Shown: in pieces, positions 35,554 through 47,436 of the stretch
Numbering within the stretch: the first letter of the stretch is position 1
Layout: the number at the start of each line of letters is the position of its first letter
From: Asterella californica
Lineage: Eukaryota; Streptophyta; Marchantiopsida; Marchantiales; Aytoniaceae
Reading direction: 5' to 3'
Assembly: GCA_036924285.1 (NCBI GenBank)
Contig: JAYKYS010000047.1
Coordinates: 62,001 to 126,000 of the forward strand
Length of the DNA stretch: 64,000 nucleotides
Made by a program: the position numbers and the translations under genes
The notes under the pieces: generated by a model
The model's input: the letters and a program-made list of their open reading frames with translations, nothing else
Database searches by the model: none
Told to the model about the DNA's origin: nothing

Positions 35554-38500
35554 CTATAAATCCTTTTGCTGCAAAAATGAAGGGCCTCGCCATGAGGTAC
35601 TGCTGCGGGCATTCCCGCGCATCTCAGATGCTGGAGGCATGATCGGCGTCGGCGCTGCCGCCATTCTCTGCTCGGCCTCTTCAACTGTGGGTATTTCCCG
35701 CCCAAATGCACCTTTTGCGGCCTGTTCCTTTGCAGCTTCCTGAGCGAAGGGAGAGGCAATGTCTGCTGCAGTGGGTGGGGGAGGGGCTTGTTGGGGTAGC
35801 TGGGAGGCTCTGTCAGAATCAACAGATGCTTGTTCATCGAGCTCTGCAACTGACTGAATCCTGCTTCTGGGCTGGGCCCCCTGTGGCTCAGTGACGCTCT
35901 TGAAACCAGACCTGCCTACTTTGGGCGTCAGGTCGCTGATGTCAGCAGTGCTGGGGCGCACCCGAAGAGGGCCGGAAGAGGGGGCCGGGGGGCCTGTGCT
36001 CCTCCTGTCTTTTAGCTTCTGCTCAAGCGTGGTTGGCGCTGAGGACGCACTCTGCAGCGGCTTCTTTCTACACTCCTGATACAGGACTTGCAGTTCCTTT
36101 GTGATCTTCTCAAAGGTGGGCCTGCAAGACATGCACTCACAATTACGTAAGATGATGATGATGATGATGATGTAGACAGACTCACTGAAGGAATCACTCC
36201 TGGCACACAGCAGGTTGATGGCAGTGTGAGCCGCCTGACCATGCAGCATGCAAGCACTGTGTATGCAGCAGGCTAATCGTGTACTGCACAGTAATACATG
36301 GAATTGCACAGTAATACATGGCAGACAGGTTGTGTAGTGCATGACAGTACACTGCAGACTAGTTTTGTGCTGGCATACTGCATGGCTGGATCCAGCAAAG
36401 TGCTCTGGCAGACTAGTTGTGTCCAGCATGGCAAACTGAGTGGTTGCCCAACAGAAGGCAACAAGGGCTGTTGCTCACAGAAGACAAAAAGGTGTAGACA
36501 AGCAGATTACCTGTCAGCTGGGTCTGCACTCCAGCAGGAGGTCATGAGGCTGACGAAGGCTTCAGGGCAGTCTTCAGGGATAGCAGGCCTGTGGGCCTCA
36601 TATACCACCATGAAAAAGACCTGCCCCACAGTCAAGCCCTTGAACAAGCTGGAGCCTGTATACATCTCCCACACTGCATCACCAATACCAGTCTGTTCAG
36701 CACAAGCAGGTTGGTCTCACTGAGTAACCACCGCAGTATGCTCATGGCAGTTCCAACACATCTCAAGTTTGGGCATGTCTGACCAGCATTGACTTGGGAG
36801 TCAATGAGTGACTGCTGGTGTCACAGATTGAACAGCAAAACGCTGTTGCTAGCTCTGTGCTGCTTCGACGCGGTGCACGCACAAGCGATGCTTATGATAT
36901 CAAAATTGCATGTACAGGCACCCCCAGCCACAAGCCATGGATGGAAGCATCTGGCCTTGTACAGGTTTTAACACATCACCAGTCTCAAGGCTGCACAAGG
37001 CAATGCAGGGCCAGGTGCAAAAGCCGCCTTCACGCCCAGTCTGGAAGACCTCAATTTCCAATTTGCAGCTCATGCAGGTTGCAATAACAGAAAAAGGCAA
37101 AGAAGAAGGTGTCAAGCTCAGCGTGTTGCAGTCAAGCAGGCTCAGTCTGCAGCGTTGTGCAAGCAACGAGACTCTTGGCCATGATACTTACTCAGCATCC
37201 CAAAGGAGTACACGTCACAAGCACGAGTCATCTTGCCCTGGCTCAGAAGCTCTGGCGGCATGTAGGAAATGGTGCCATATGTGTGTGTGCTGATGTGGGT
37301 CATGTCCAAGTCTAGCACCCTGCTCAACCCAAAGTCTGCCAGCTTGCACATGAAGCCTCTAGGGTCTGTGGCTGTGGACTTAAGCAGCACATTGGCCCCC
37401 TTCAAATCGCCATGCATGACTCCCACTGTGTGCAGGTAGTCCATGCCAGCTGCTATGTCTTGCAAGCTCTTGTATATGTTGACCTGCAGGTAGGGCATAC
37501 CCAGTTGTTGGTCGAGACCAAGCTGCCAGTAGCAAGACGAGCTGAGGCAAAGAGCAGCTGGTGCAGGACCTAGAAGAATTCAGCTTGCAGTGAGAGTAGA
37601 AAAGTGTGACAGCTTATATGCAACAAGTGTGGGTACACAGCAACTGTGGTGCTGCAATGCACAGCATCAAATGCGCAGCATTGCATCTGATGCAGGTTGT
37701 TGCTTGTCAGGAACATATGCGTTCTGGTATGAATCACACACAGAACAGTGTAAATTGCTTTGTGGCTGACTTGAAAATGCATTCACTACTTGCGCACACT
37801 GACACATCGTAATGCCATGCAGCTGAATACGTAGCTACATCATCACAGAGTCTCATGCAATGACAATTTCGAGGTTCAAACAGGCTGCAGAAGAGCTAGG
37901 ACTCACCATATCTGGCTTGCCATCCAGCTTGTTCATGAATCTATTCTGCTCACATGCCTTCTCCATGGAGCCTCTATCACAGTACTGCAGCCAGTGGGAA
38001 CAAGATGAGATGCTGCAACTGGTGCTTGAAGTAACAGTCAACGTACCTGGTCCCCAAAAATGCAATTTACCAAATGTTGTTGCAAGCCCAAGCAATCATT
38101 GGCAGCTTTGGGCATGTGTTGACAGACCAGCAACATAAGACGCAGCACCGCATGCCATACAGGGATGGTGGAACCAAAGCGCAATTTGGAAAACATTGTG
38201 TGCACACACATGCAAACATGCATGCAGACTGATTTATGCAAAAAACACACATTCCAACATACATGCAACATGTTACTTCTTGTATGTGCAACCACATGTG
38301 CAGACACACATGCGCTTGGGATGAGAGCAGGAGGGACTGGCCTCAAGCAACATCCAGGTCTGCATTTCATCCTTGCGCTGACTGTCCTGCTGATGAAGCT
38401 CATCATCCAGCTCAGCATGCTCCACAGTGGCAGAGTCTTCAGGGTGCGATGCAAGGCGTGGCTGCACAGTCGTAGCCCGGGAGTTGGGGTAGCTGGAGTG

Positions 38501-41500
38501 ACCCAAATCTGACGTCTGCCGAGTCGCGTTCACCGTGACTATCTTGTATGTGCTGACCTGTAGACAGCAGCATGGGTCATGAGTACCACTCTATCTCTGT
38601 TGGCTTAGGCCAAAGGGAAGCTCAGGCTAATGATGAGCTTCTCTTTAATCACGCTTAACAGCATAGTCTTTTCTTTTCTACAACTCAACTTTTACACTGC
38701 AAATTGTGCAGTGCACACAATGGCCGCACCTGGATCTGAAAGTTTTGCTGATGACCCTGCCTTTTGAAGCGAGACATTAGTACACATGCCATTGCATACA
38801 TGCATACCTTGGAATGGAGATGGAAAAGGTTGGTAGAGGTATGAATTTCAGCTGCAAATCTGGCATGCATTTCAGCTATGGGTGTCAGCCAGCAAACACG
38901 CAATGCAGTTCCCAAACTCATGCAGGTCCCACCAGAACAACTGCCGAAGAACTACCCTGTGGATCAAACCTTTCTCCAGCAAACAAGAGAGCCTGCTCTT
39001 GCTGACCAAAGCGAGCTGCTGAAAAGATGAGCTGCAGACTTGCAACGCTGCATGTGTGCTAGTCTGACTTGCATGACTTTCACTTTGCATGCAAACAAAC
39101 ACAAGTTGAGATCATTGTTGCTGCCGGAACAAAAACTGGCAAACAAGCCTAGGATGACAACTCCTGACAGTGAGCATATAGAGTTGCCATACCACATTGG
39201 GGTGCACAACTGATGTGCTCAAGATTGTTTCTCTCTGGATGTCCACAGCATTGCCATTACCCTTGATCCTGTGATCAATGACCTTGACTGCCACCAGGGC
39301 ACCCTTCCATCGCCCTACATGTCATGTCAATTAAAGCTGTCACAACCCTTGTCCTCAGTTTAGCATATCAAGCTGTGTGCAAACCATACTGAAATATCTG
39401 TAGTCACATCCCTTGTCCTCAGTTTAGCACATTAAGCTGTGTGCAAACCATACTGAAAACTCTGTAGTAACTGAGCCTGCTGGTATGGTGTTGCAGATCT
39501 GCGACTTCAGCGCAAACAAAATCTGACTATGCAATGCAATCTGCAGATGCAAAGCGTCTGCCACGATGCCACGTCTGCATTGCTGGACCGTATGTGCTTG
39601 CAGGCTTACACAGCTGCCGGCATAGATCAAAGAATGTCTGCAGTGCAACAAACCCCAAGGACGACGGCTACACAAGCAGCAAGCGCTGCAGTAATGAACA
39701 TGGACTACAACAACAGCAGGTGGAACATAATCCAGGCTATTCCCTGACCCTCAGTGCCCCCAAGAGACAGACCCATTACAAGACCTAGGGCTCTCAGGCT
39801 GCAGGAACAGGGCCATACCTTTGAAGACACGTCCATAAGCGCCTCGGCCCAACAGAGGCCCCAGCTCCACCTCATCCAAAGGCATGTGTGACCTCTGCCT
39901 GAACAGCTCAGGCAAAGCTCCAGCAGGCGCCCCTGCAGAGTTCCTACCACGTTGTGACATAACGCTGCTGCTAGCACTGGCAGCACTGGTCTTCTCATTG
40001 CCGGAGCTCTGCCGCCGGTAGTTGTCAGGGTCGCTGCCATTGGACCCTGGCTGCATTGTGCCTGGCATGGGCATGGCATTGATCTTCATGTTGGCTTCGT
40101 ATATGTCAGGAGGTGCAGAGGCTGTCCCCTGCCGCTGCAGCTGTAGTGCAGGCTTACTGCTGGCATCCTCAGGGGCAGAGCTGAATTTGGGAACAATCAT
40201 AGCGCTGTCATCTTGCCCGCCCATGCCTGAACTTGGCGGGGTTCCGCCATTGAATGGGCTGGCCAGATGAAGGGGGTTTGAGACTGTCTCCTGTGGCAGC
40301 GTTTTGCTGCCGCTTAGATCTGCCCGGCGACGTTTTCGCCGCCGCAGCCATAGCAGAAGACCGCAGGCTGCCATGCATAAGATGAGGGCTAGACCCAGGC
40401 CAAGTATGAGGCCTGCCCACCAGGGGAAGCTTTTGCCTGATGCTGCTGGCGAAGTGTACACCGTACATGTCGCACTGCTGTTGATGACAGTCAAGTTGAA
40501 GGTATTGGTGGTGCCTGAAGTGCCAAACACACAGCGTTGCTGATCGTGACAGTGACGTGGAGGAGAGAAGTGCAAAGCGAACGCCACGGGCTGCTTCTGC
40601 ATACAGAGGCTCCCGTTATGATGCCTGACAGCGTAGGCTTTTCTGTTTTCTTCTTTTCTTTCTGCCAGCCCATGTTAGCCGCTTGATTGTGAGCATCACG
40701 TACCAAAGACAAATGCTGGTGCAGCGCCTCTGATGCAGAGTTTCAGTTGAACATGCGAGCAAGACAGTGCTGGCAGGGGTATCATGAGCAAAGCACTGCA
40801 CAAGGGTACCTGTAATGTTGACCGAAGCAGGCAAGGCTAAGTAGTTAGTGCCGCTCCATGAGATGGTGGAGTTGCCTTGACGTACTGCATTGGACGAGAC
40901 AGAAGTGCCTAGCTGCTCTATGGCATAGTCAACTCGTGCTGTAAACTGTTCAGGTGTATTGCCGCTGTACGCAGAATAATACTGTGTTGATGTATTGTTG
41001 TACACCACCTGCATGACAACATATACATGGTTGCAAGCACTATCTAGTGTATGGTTGGAACAGAGATGGTGAACAGCAAGGTGCTAAGGAGATTCGGACA
41101 TGCAAACCGTAGTTCTCACCGTAGCATTGGGCGCTGTGTTGAGGGTCGGCAGAGCAGCAAATGCAGTATTGACCAGGTAAGTGTCGTTGATTACAGCCCA
41201 GCGCTGAATTGCTGGGTGCTTCAGAGCTAAGCCTCTGAACTCTATCCGGCCCCCATTTTGCACATTGATAGCTGACTGAATGCCACCGAAATCTATAGCA
41301 GAACCTGAGCTATCTGCACAGTGTTGATTGTATTGTTGGGCCTTCCATCCTTTGTCAATATTGGCAGCATGATAGCAGCTGAAATACCTTGTCCAAAGAC
41401 AAGGATTTGACGCCCTGTGGTTATGGTCACACCTCCTGCTGGCCAAGTTGCTTCTGTCAAGTTTATTTGTCCTGCACATACAAGGATCTGTCACACACAT

Positions 41501-41689
41501 TGCCAGGCTGCCACAACACTTTTGACTGTACTTGCCTGACACTGCAACAGAAGCGATGGTAGGAAGAACTAGAGCTTGCGCCAGCCCCGTGGGTTTGAAC
41601 ACCAATGAAGAATTTTGGGCACCAACGATCAGAGGTGCACACAGACAGCAAAGCAGTAGATACGATAGAAGGAGGCTTGCGTGCGTCAT
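35554..41689 (-). CDS. Receptor-like TKL-family protein kinase (signal peptide, one TM, kinase)
   Basis: Eleven exons, all joined in phase except the fifth junction: 41536-41689, 41388-41471, 41120-41313, 40810-41008, 39819-40596, 39193-39314, 38342-38557, 37907-37984, 37192-37483, 36511-36673 and 35554-36121. The N-terminus is a signal peptide (MTHASLLLSYLLLCCLCAPL...GAQN). A roughly 230-residue ectodomain with several N-glycosylation sites follows, then one membrane span (WWAGLILGLGLALILCMAAC) and a basic stop-transfer RRRKRRR. Then a Ser-rich linker and the kinase: GRGAYGRVFKG loop, VAVK lysine, HGDLKGANVLL catalytic loop, DFGLSR, MPPE, DVYSFGM. The His-Arg-Asp arginine is Gly (non-RD kinase), as in many plant and algal TKL kinases. 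A Pro-rich tail of about 150 residues ends in LQQKDL. Ligand and substrates unknown. Two introns have GC donors. Confidence 0.94.
36151..36173 (+). repeat. (GAT)n microsatellite
   Basis: Seven GAT units in the last intron of the receptor kinase gene. Confidence 0.9.
39349..39466 (+). repeat. Tandem duplication, about 70-nt unit
   Basis: Two neighbouring copies sharing CCCTTGTCCTCAGTTTAGCA and GCTGTGTGCAAACCATACTG, within an intron of the receptor kinase gene. Confidence 0.88.
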
Positions 41690-41929
41690 ATCTGTCGTAA
41701 CACCTCGTTTCTTAGAGGTGCACGAGAACGTCAGCTAACCTGACGCCTCATGACACTGACGTGCAAAGCTCCCCCGGGAGCGTGATGCACAAATGAAGAG
41801 GATTTGAAGCTGTCTATAGGAGGCAGGAATAACGTATTGGCACAAGGTGAAACTCCGGCACGTTGAAGGATGACTGGATGACTAAGGGACACTCCAGTTC
41901 AATAAAGTGCAGACTACCGTACTACATTC

Positions 41930-42060
41930 AAGGCAGGTCGATTTATAAATAATTCAAAATCGGCCAAAATCAATCAAAAAGTATAAACAAAACTATTAAA
42001 GCCTGCCGACTTGAATTAAAAATAGCGAATAAATCCGGCAAAATAGGATGCAAAGCGCGA
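41930..42060. other. AT-rich patch upstream of receptor kinase
   Basis: About 130 bp rich in A (runs such as AATTCAAAATCGG and TCAATCAAAAAG), clearly lower in GC than the rest of the window. It lies between two divergent genes, so it could be promoter or nucleosome-depleted DNA, or the edge of an inserted element. Confidence 0.5.
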
Positions 42061-42149
42061 AAGAGGGCGTGGCAGCATGTTATAGCACTGAACGGCCGCG
42101 TATGCGTGCCATTTCAGCCGCATTCCACTGATGTGCACGTTGCAGTTCA

Positions 42150-42701
42150 ATGCATTCGTCTAAGCAGCAGGTTAGCCTTGAACGATTTGGTTTTGGTAAA
42201 TGTGACAAAGTCAAGAACCCGATAGCTCTGTCTTTGCCGGTGTTTGGCCCTCGAAATCAGCCAGTGGTCAAGGTCAAGCGTACGCCTGGCAGAACAAGCC
42301 CAAGGCAGCTGCACAGACAGCTTCAGCCAGCGCCGGATCTGCAGATGCCAGCGTCAGTGCAGCTCTACCCAAGAAGCGGGGCAGGCCAGCAGGCAGCAAG
42401 AACAAGGTGGCCAGAACACATGCACAGCTGGCAGGAGTAGGGGCAGGGGCATCCCAGACGCAAGCTGCAGCGATTGTCCCCAGATGTGTCAGACGCTGAC
42501 AGTGCCACCTCTGGCAACAACAGCCCAGGACATGCTGAGCAATCAGATGAGGCAAGCCTTGCCAGTTCAGAGCCTGATTCTTCCCGACCTGACAGCCATG
42601 TTAGCATCTCAGACTGCAGCACCGATCTGTCTGTGCACAGCAGCAGTGGTGACTATGACCTAGCAAGTGATGCAAGTGGTGAGAGACAGCATTGTTGCTG
42701 A
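42150..42701 (+). pseudogene. AT-hook protein with disturbed reading frame
   Basis: Three adjoining stretches read as one protein but lie in different frames. From 42150 comes MHSSKQQVSLERFGFG...VVKVKRTP. From about 42293, one frame away, comes an Ala/Ser-rich segment with a classic AT-hook (KKRGRPAGSKNK). From about 42474, back in the first frame, comes an acidic Ser/Asp tail (DVSDADSATSGNNSPGHAEQ ... DLASDASG). AT-hooks bind the minor groove of AT-rich DNA. The opening resembles N-termini of some DNA-transposon proteins, but that is weak. I see no GT-AG pair that joins the stretches cleanly, so indels (a pseudogene or assembly errors) are likelier than introns. Confidence 0.45.
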
Positions 42702-43690
42702 GGGGGCTCTTGTGCCAGAGGAGACAGGCATTGACAATTTTGAAAACTACGACTCAGACGAGTTGTGCGATACTCGTTCTGAGCCTCTGCATAAGTGCCT
42801 TGCATGCATAATCACAGCTTCCATGAGTTTGTTGCGAACATGATGTATTGCACCTGCTTTTGTTGTTGTGCAGTTCAACAGTGCATCAAGGACTCTTGCT
42901 TGTAGCCCAATGCCCTGAAACAGCGTGGTTACGGTACCCAATCATGGTTAAAGTGAATAAGTTAATTGCCAAGGAAGCCGACCCTCGTTAACAATACTCG
43001 GAAATTGAGCCGACCTTCCAGTCAATGACATATATTGCTGCTGCTGCAGGACCCGCATTAATCAAGTGGCTTAGGCCGCTTGCGCAGCGGGCCATTCATT
43101 ACAGCAGGGCCCGACCTATATAAAAACCGATCTTCGTTGAATGTACGGTACGAACTGTAGGCGTCTTCCAGGCATCTCCCCAATTTGGCATCCCACCAAA
43201 CTGGCCTTTTGTCCATGGGTCAAATGAATTCCAAATTGTTGGCCACTGAAGCTAAGTCAATGCAGGCTTGAGACTCTGACTCATCACCGCAAGTGCGCAT
43301 TTTGGCTTGCTGTGCACGCTCATCGTACACCCACATGAATTGAAGGAGCTCTTACTGGTTGAATCATTGGAGACAACAATATTTGATATGCAAATACCTT
43401 GGAGGATGGTTTCTGGCGCATGGAATGAAATGTTTCTGATATCTGCACATCCTATTTGCTGACCTGGGCTATACATGATCTATAGCTAAAACAGCACAGA
43501 CAGTTATCATGTGTGCTGGCTTACTTCAGACATCAAAGGGCCTTTTCATGTTGTAAATCCTGGTCATATATGAACTCAAGCTTGGAGCCATGTGGGTACG
43601 CATGTGCTAGTGCTATTGGAAACTTTGTGACAACGGTACTAGAAGTGGGCATGTGCATTGCATCTTGATTTTTGCAGCAAGTCCTTACAG

Positions 43691-44245
43691 CTAAACTTTA
43701 TGACCTTCCTTCTCATACTCGTCCAGAGTCTTAGCTTGTGGGTTTGGGTTTGCCGCTTCATCCCTTGCATGTCTTTCTTCAGCCTCAGTTTCAGGCTCTA
43801 GAACATTTTCAGCAGGCACCTGCACCATGCGATATGAATGCATAGGGGTCTGTTGTTGGCATGCAGCTGTGGTGCAAGACAGATTCTTGAATGAGTCATC
43901 TGTTTTACCTTGGTGTCAGCACCGGCATCAGTTGATATCTGATCAGCAATGGTATCACCTCCCCTGGAACGTCAGAGCTGATCACAGCATGCATGCATGT
44001 GCCAAGGGCAGAGTTTGCTCAGCATTCTCATACCAGTTGTGGGCACCTGCACCACCTTTGGAATTGCTAGTTACACCTCCTTTCCTGTTGTCAGGCTTGT
44101 CCGGCCTCGACACCGAGGACGGCGCTGCTACTGCAGGAGTCTGGGGATTGTGCTTGTATCTATCACTTCGGTCGATGTTGCTGGTGGGGACCGTGTCTGA
44201 GCTCAGGGAGGCATCAGTGTTGCTCATGTCATTGATCGTAGACAT
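43691..44245 (-). CDS. Small HABP4/SERBP1 (Stm1-like) family protein
   Basis: Three exons joined in exact phase: 44034-44245, 43909-43963 and 43691-43819, giving 131 residues. The exon 1/exon 2 splice creates GAGAHNWGGDTIADQ, the NWG motif of the HABP4/PAI-RBP1 domain (plant RGG-A proteins: GRGNWG). The C-terminus AKTLDEYEKEGHKV matches the family's TLDEYEK block. Relatives are RNA- and ribosome-binding proteins; Stm1 and SERBP1 occupy idle 80S ribosomes. It is shorter than usual and lacks the RGG-box region, so RNA binding may differ. The start is the ATG at 44245; upstream codons lack an earlier ATG. Divergent from the EndoU gene 273 bp away. Confidence 0.7.
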
Positions 44246-44518
44246 ATTTACAACGTCCGACAACGAATTTGCCCGAATCTGTCGAGACCTGACATTCCGC
44301 TCACTCTGCCGTTCACTCTGCCAGTCAATGAGGTGACTGATGCAGCAGCTTTGCCTTTCAAAGTTTCAATATGCGGGTGATTTGTTACGAGTCGTTGGCA
44401 GAAACAGAAACGATATTGGGTTGCCCTGACATTGCGTTCGGGAGTAGCAAGCTCACGGCAAGCCTACACCTTGACTGCGCGCCTGCCGTTGAGCAGATCT
44501 GAAAACAACTTCCCACAC

Positions 44519-46513
44519 ATGACTGCCGCACCTTCACAGCAAGAGCTGAACAGCCTCGCGGCCGCTTGTCAGCGCATTTGGAGCCTGGATGTCAACCGTC
44601 TTCAGCCGGGCCAAGACTATGACCTCAACCCTCAGGTGAGCTGCACCTCGCAGTTGGCTTGAAACTAAAGATATTGTTCCCTGATACTTTGTGTGTCGTT
44701 GCAACAGCGTGGCAAGAAGTCTTACATGGAGCAAGATGTAGCACCAGCACCCCTGTTCAGTCAAGTGAACCCTGCAGTGTTTCGGCAGAGACCCACCTAT
44801 GCCTTGTTCTATGCTTTGCTAGATAACTACCATGCGTAAGAGCTGTGTTGAACATTGCAGCTTGCTGTTGCTCTTCATGCCTGATGCATGTTTGGCCATG
44901 CAGGCAAGTAGGTGTGGCTGAGCGTCTGGATGCCTCTCAAAACCAGGAAGTGACGCAGTTTCTTGACGCCATTGTGCAGACGCCTTGTATCCAATATGTC
45001 CATCAACTTTTGGTCGCCAAGGTGTGTCAAGACGTCCGTTCAACCATGACAAGCTGCTTTACCATACATGATCCCATTGCCATTTACCTCATGGTGCTGC
45101 TATTGATAGCAGCCTTGCAGCACTCAGGACCGTGACGGTACATTTTGCTCTGTGTAGCAACTTGCAGACCATGACCTTACTGCCTTCAAACAGCAGCTGT
45201 ACCAGATGTGGTTCCGCACATACACAAGGGAAGTACGCGATGACTCTTCAGGCTTCGAGCATGTGTTTGTTGGAGAGGCACGCAGCGGAGAAATAATGGG
45301 CTTACATAATTGGATCCAGTTCAGTGATCAAGAGCAAAAGCACAAATTGGAGTACAAAGGCTACATCTTTCCACGCGTACACAGGTACACCCTATGTTCT
45401 TTGTCAGCCGACCTTGCTTTCTTGAAGCACAGACCTCTTCTGAGATCTGTGCAACATGTGTAGAGCATCATTGTCACCACAGCAACCATGTTCTGCCGCT
45501 AAATGGTGCATTCCTGTTGTGCTTGAGGGCATGCTTGAGATGCTTATAGCAAGCCAAGCCTGCGCTTGAGTGGGTAATGAGTGACAGTTGTGTAGTCAGC
45601 CAGCCCAGTGAGAAACTGCTTCCTACTTCACCAGAGCACCAACAGTGCATGCTACAACAAATGCGCATTGTGCTGTGCGTAGTCATGGGGGTCAACAAGA
45701 AGAAGCTGATACTAGTGAGAGAATGCTGACCGTCCAGTTTAGCTGGAATGGCCAGCAGAAGGATGTGTCGTCTATGTTCATTGGCACATCGCCTGAGTTT
45801 GAGATGGCTCTATACACGTGCTGCTTTCTGGCAGGCCAGGAGGAAAATGTCATGCAATTAGGAGACTATGAAGTAAAGATCAAAGTGTACAGGATCAGAT
45901 CAAAGTACGGCGACAAAGTAGGCTCAGCCTTTCCAGAGGTGAGCTGCACTCCTCTTCACCAGTTTGGAAATCTCCCTTTGAGCAGCGTGCAAGATATCAC
46001 TGCAGCAATGTTGCATCATAAACCTTCAGTACCTGTCTGCAGCTTGCTGATGCGCCAGCAACATCCCTCTTGGTCAAAGTGCTCCGGCACATAGCATGCC
46101 AAATGTGCAGCAAGAGGTTGCGATGCCTTTCCACATGCACATGTGTAGAGCATACCAGGTTGCAATAGCTAGTAAAAGCAATGCGCCCATGCAGACGTGC
46201 TGCTGACCATGTGATTTTTAACTATACTTGGGTCGTGTGCATGTAGCTGATCCAGAAGGTAGGAGGCAGACCAGGAGCAAAGTTGCATGCACCAGCACCT
46301 TTGCATCAGACTGCACCCTGGAATGGTCAGCAGCAGGCGGTGGCCATGCCGCCACATTCATATGCCCAGGCGGCGGGTGGGCCAGCACAGCAGCCCCTAC
46401 AGGGCAACTACTCAGCCCAAATTGCAGAGTGTCCTCAGCAGGCTTCACAACCTGCCCAACAAGGCTGTGGCAGCTTTTTGAAGTCTCTCTTCGCAGCCTT
46501 GTTTGGCAAGTGA
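44519..46513 (+). CDS. EndoU (XendoU) family poly(U)-specific endoribonuclease
   Basis: Six exons in phase: 44519-44635, 44708-44835, 44904-45021, 45158-45384, 45683-45938 and 46247 (or 46256)-46513, about 370 residues. The family signature is complete: RIWSLDVNRLQPGQDYDLN, FRQRPTYALFYALLDNYHA, QFLDAIVQTPCIQYVH, QLYQMWFRTYTRE, then catalytic histidines in FEHVFVGEARSGE and GLHNWIQFS, and the catalytic lysine region near KVGSAFPE. EndoU enzymes cut single-stranded RNA at uridines leaving 2',3'-cyclic phosphate; the Xenopus member releases intronic snoRNAs. No signal peptide is seen, so it is probably intracellular. The last exon adds a Pro/Gln/Ala-rich tail (SYAQAAGGPAQQPLQGN) ending in a hydrophobic FLKSLFAALFGK, not part of the core domain. 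Confidence 0.93.
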
Positions 46514-47436
46514 GTGCTGCAGGAGGCAGGATAGGTTTGTGGTAGATGTCCATGAAGCATGTGGTTGGTGTTCAGAACAGCTGGGCCTTGGGACGTCTCT
46601 TCCTTCTTCCAGCTGATCATGCAACTTGTCCAATGATACGTGCCATTTTACTCATGACGCTGGCTGATATAGGCTAGCATCACCTTTGTCTATTCAACAC
46701 CAGTCTCATCTCAAGTCAATGACAGGTTTTTGCAAATAAACAGAGCTGTGTGTTTCTGTGCACATGCCTGGGCAACCACAAACCCTCTCAGTATTAGCTC
46801 GACAGGGTGCTCATGAGCTTGGTGATCGATATAAATATACATATGTGTCATCCCGTAGCAATATCACCCTTGCAACCATTTGCTCCTGTAAGCATACCTT
46901 CACCCCATCGTCGCCGCCAAGCAATCGAACCACATCATCCTAGTTACAGAAGCCAGCCTGGTCAGCTTGCAAGGCCAAGCCTGCTTATGTATATTTGTTT
47001 GTGCATGCCTACATGTCATTGCCCGGCCCATGCATGCCTTCATGGCAAGTTGCTGTATCCTCTATACCCCGAAAGCTACAAAGCTAAGTGCCAAACCATA
47101 CCAGTTTGCCTTTGCACGATGTCATGACTATCATCAAGACCGGTACCTTTATGTTAAGAAGCGAACGACATTTATGCGCAACAGATAGACCTCGCAAGTG
47201 CGCACAAGTCCCAATGCACAAGGCTGCAGGCACAGGGCAAAGCAGCTTGCGAGGCGCGACAAATCAAAACAATTTTGAAATCAATCAGGAAAAGCTCGAA
47301 AGCTTTACCTAAGTAGGTATATGTGCAACGGAGCAAAGAGTAGATTGCGCAGTTGCATGATATCCAGGCAACTGGTACGAATATATATGTCTGCATCAAG
47401 TAAACATTGAAAGCGTCAGATTCGACTTGTTGTGGC
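46514..47436. other. Intergenic region without recognisable gene
   Basis: Downstream flank of the EndoU gene. No exon chain or family motif seen on either strand. Confidence 0.5.
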
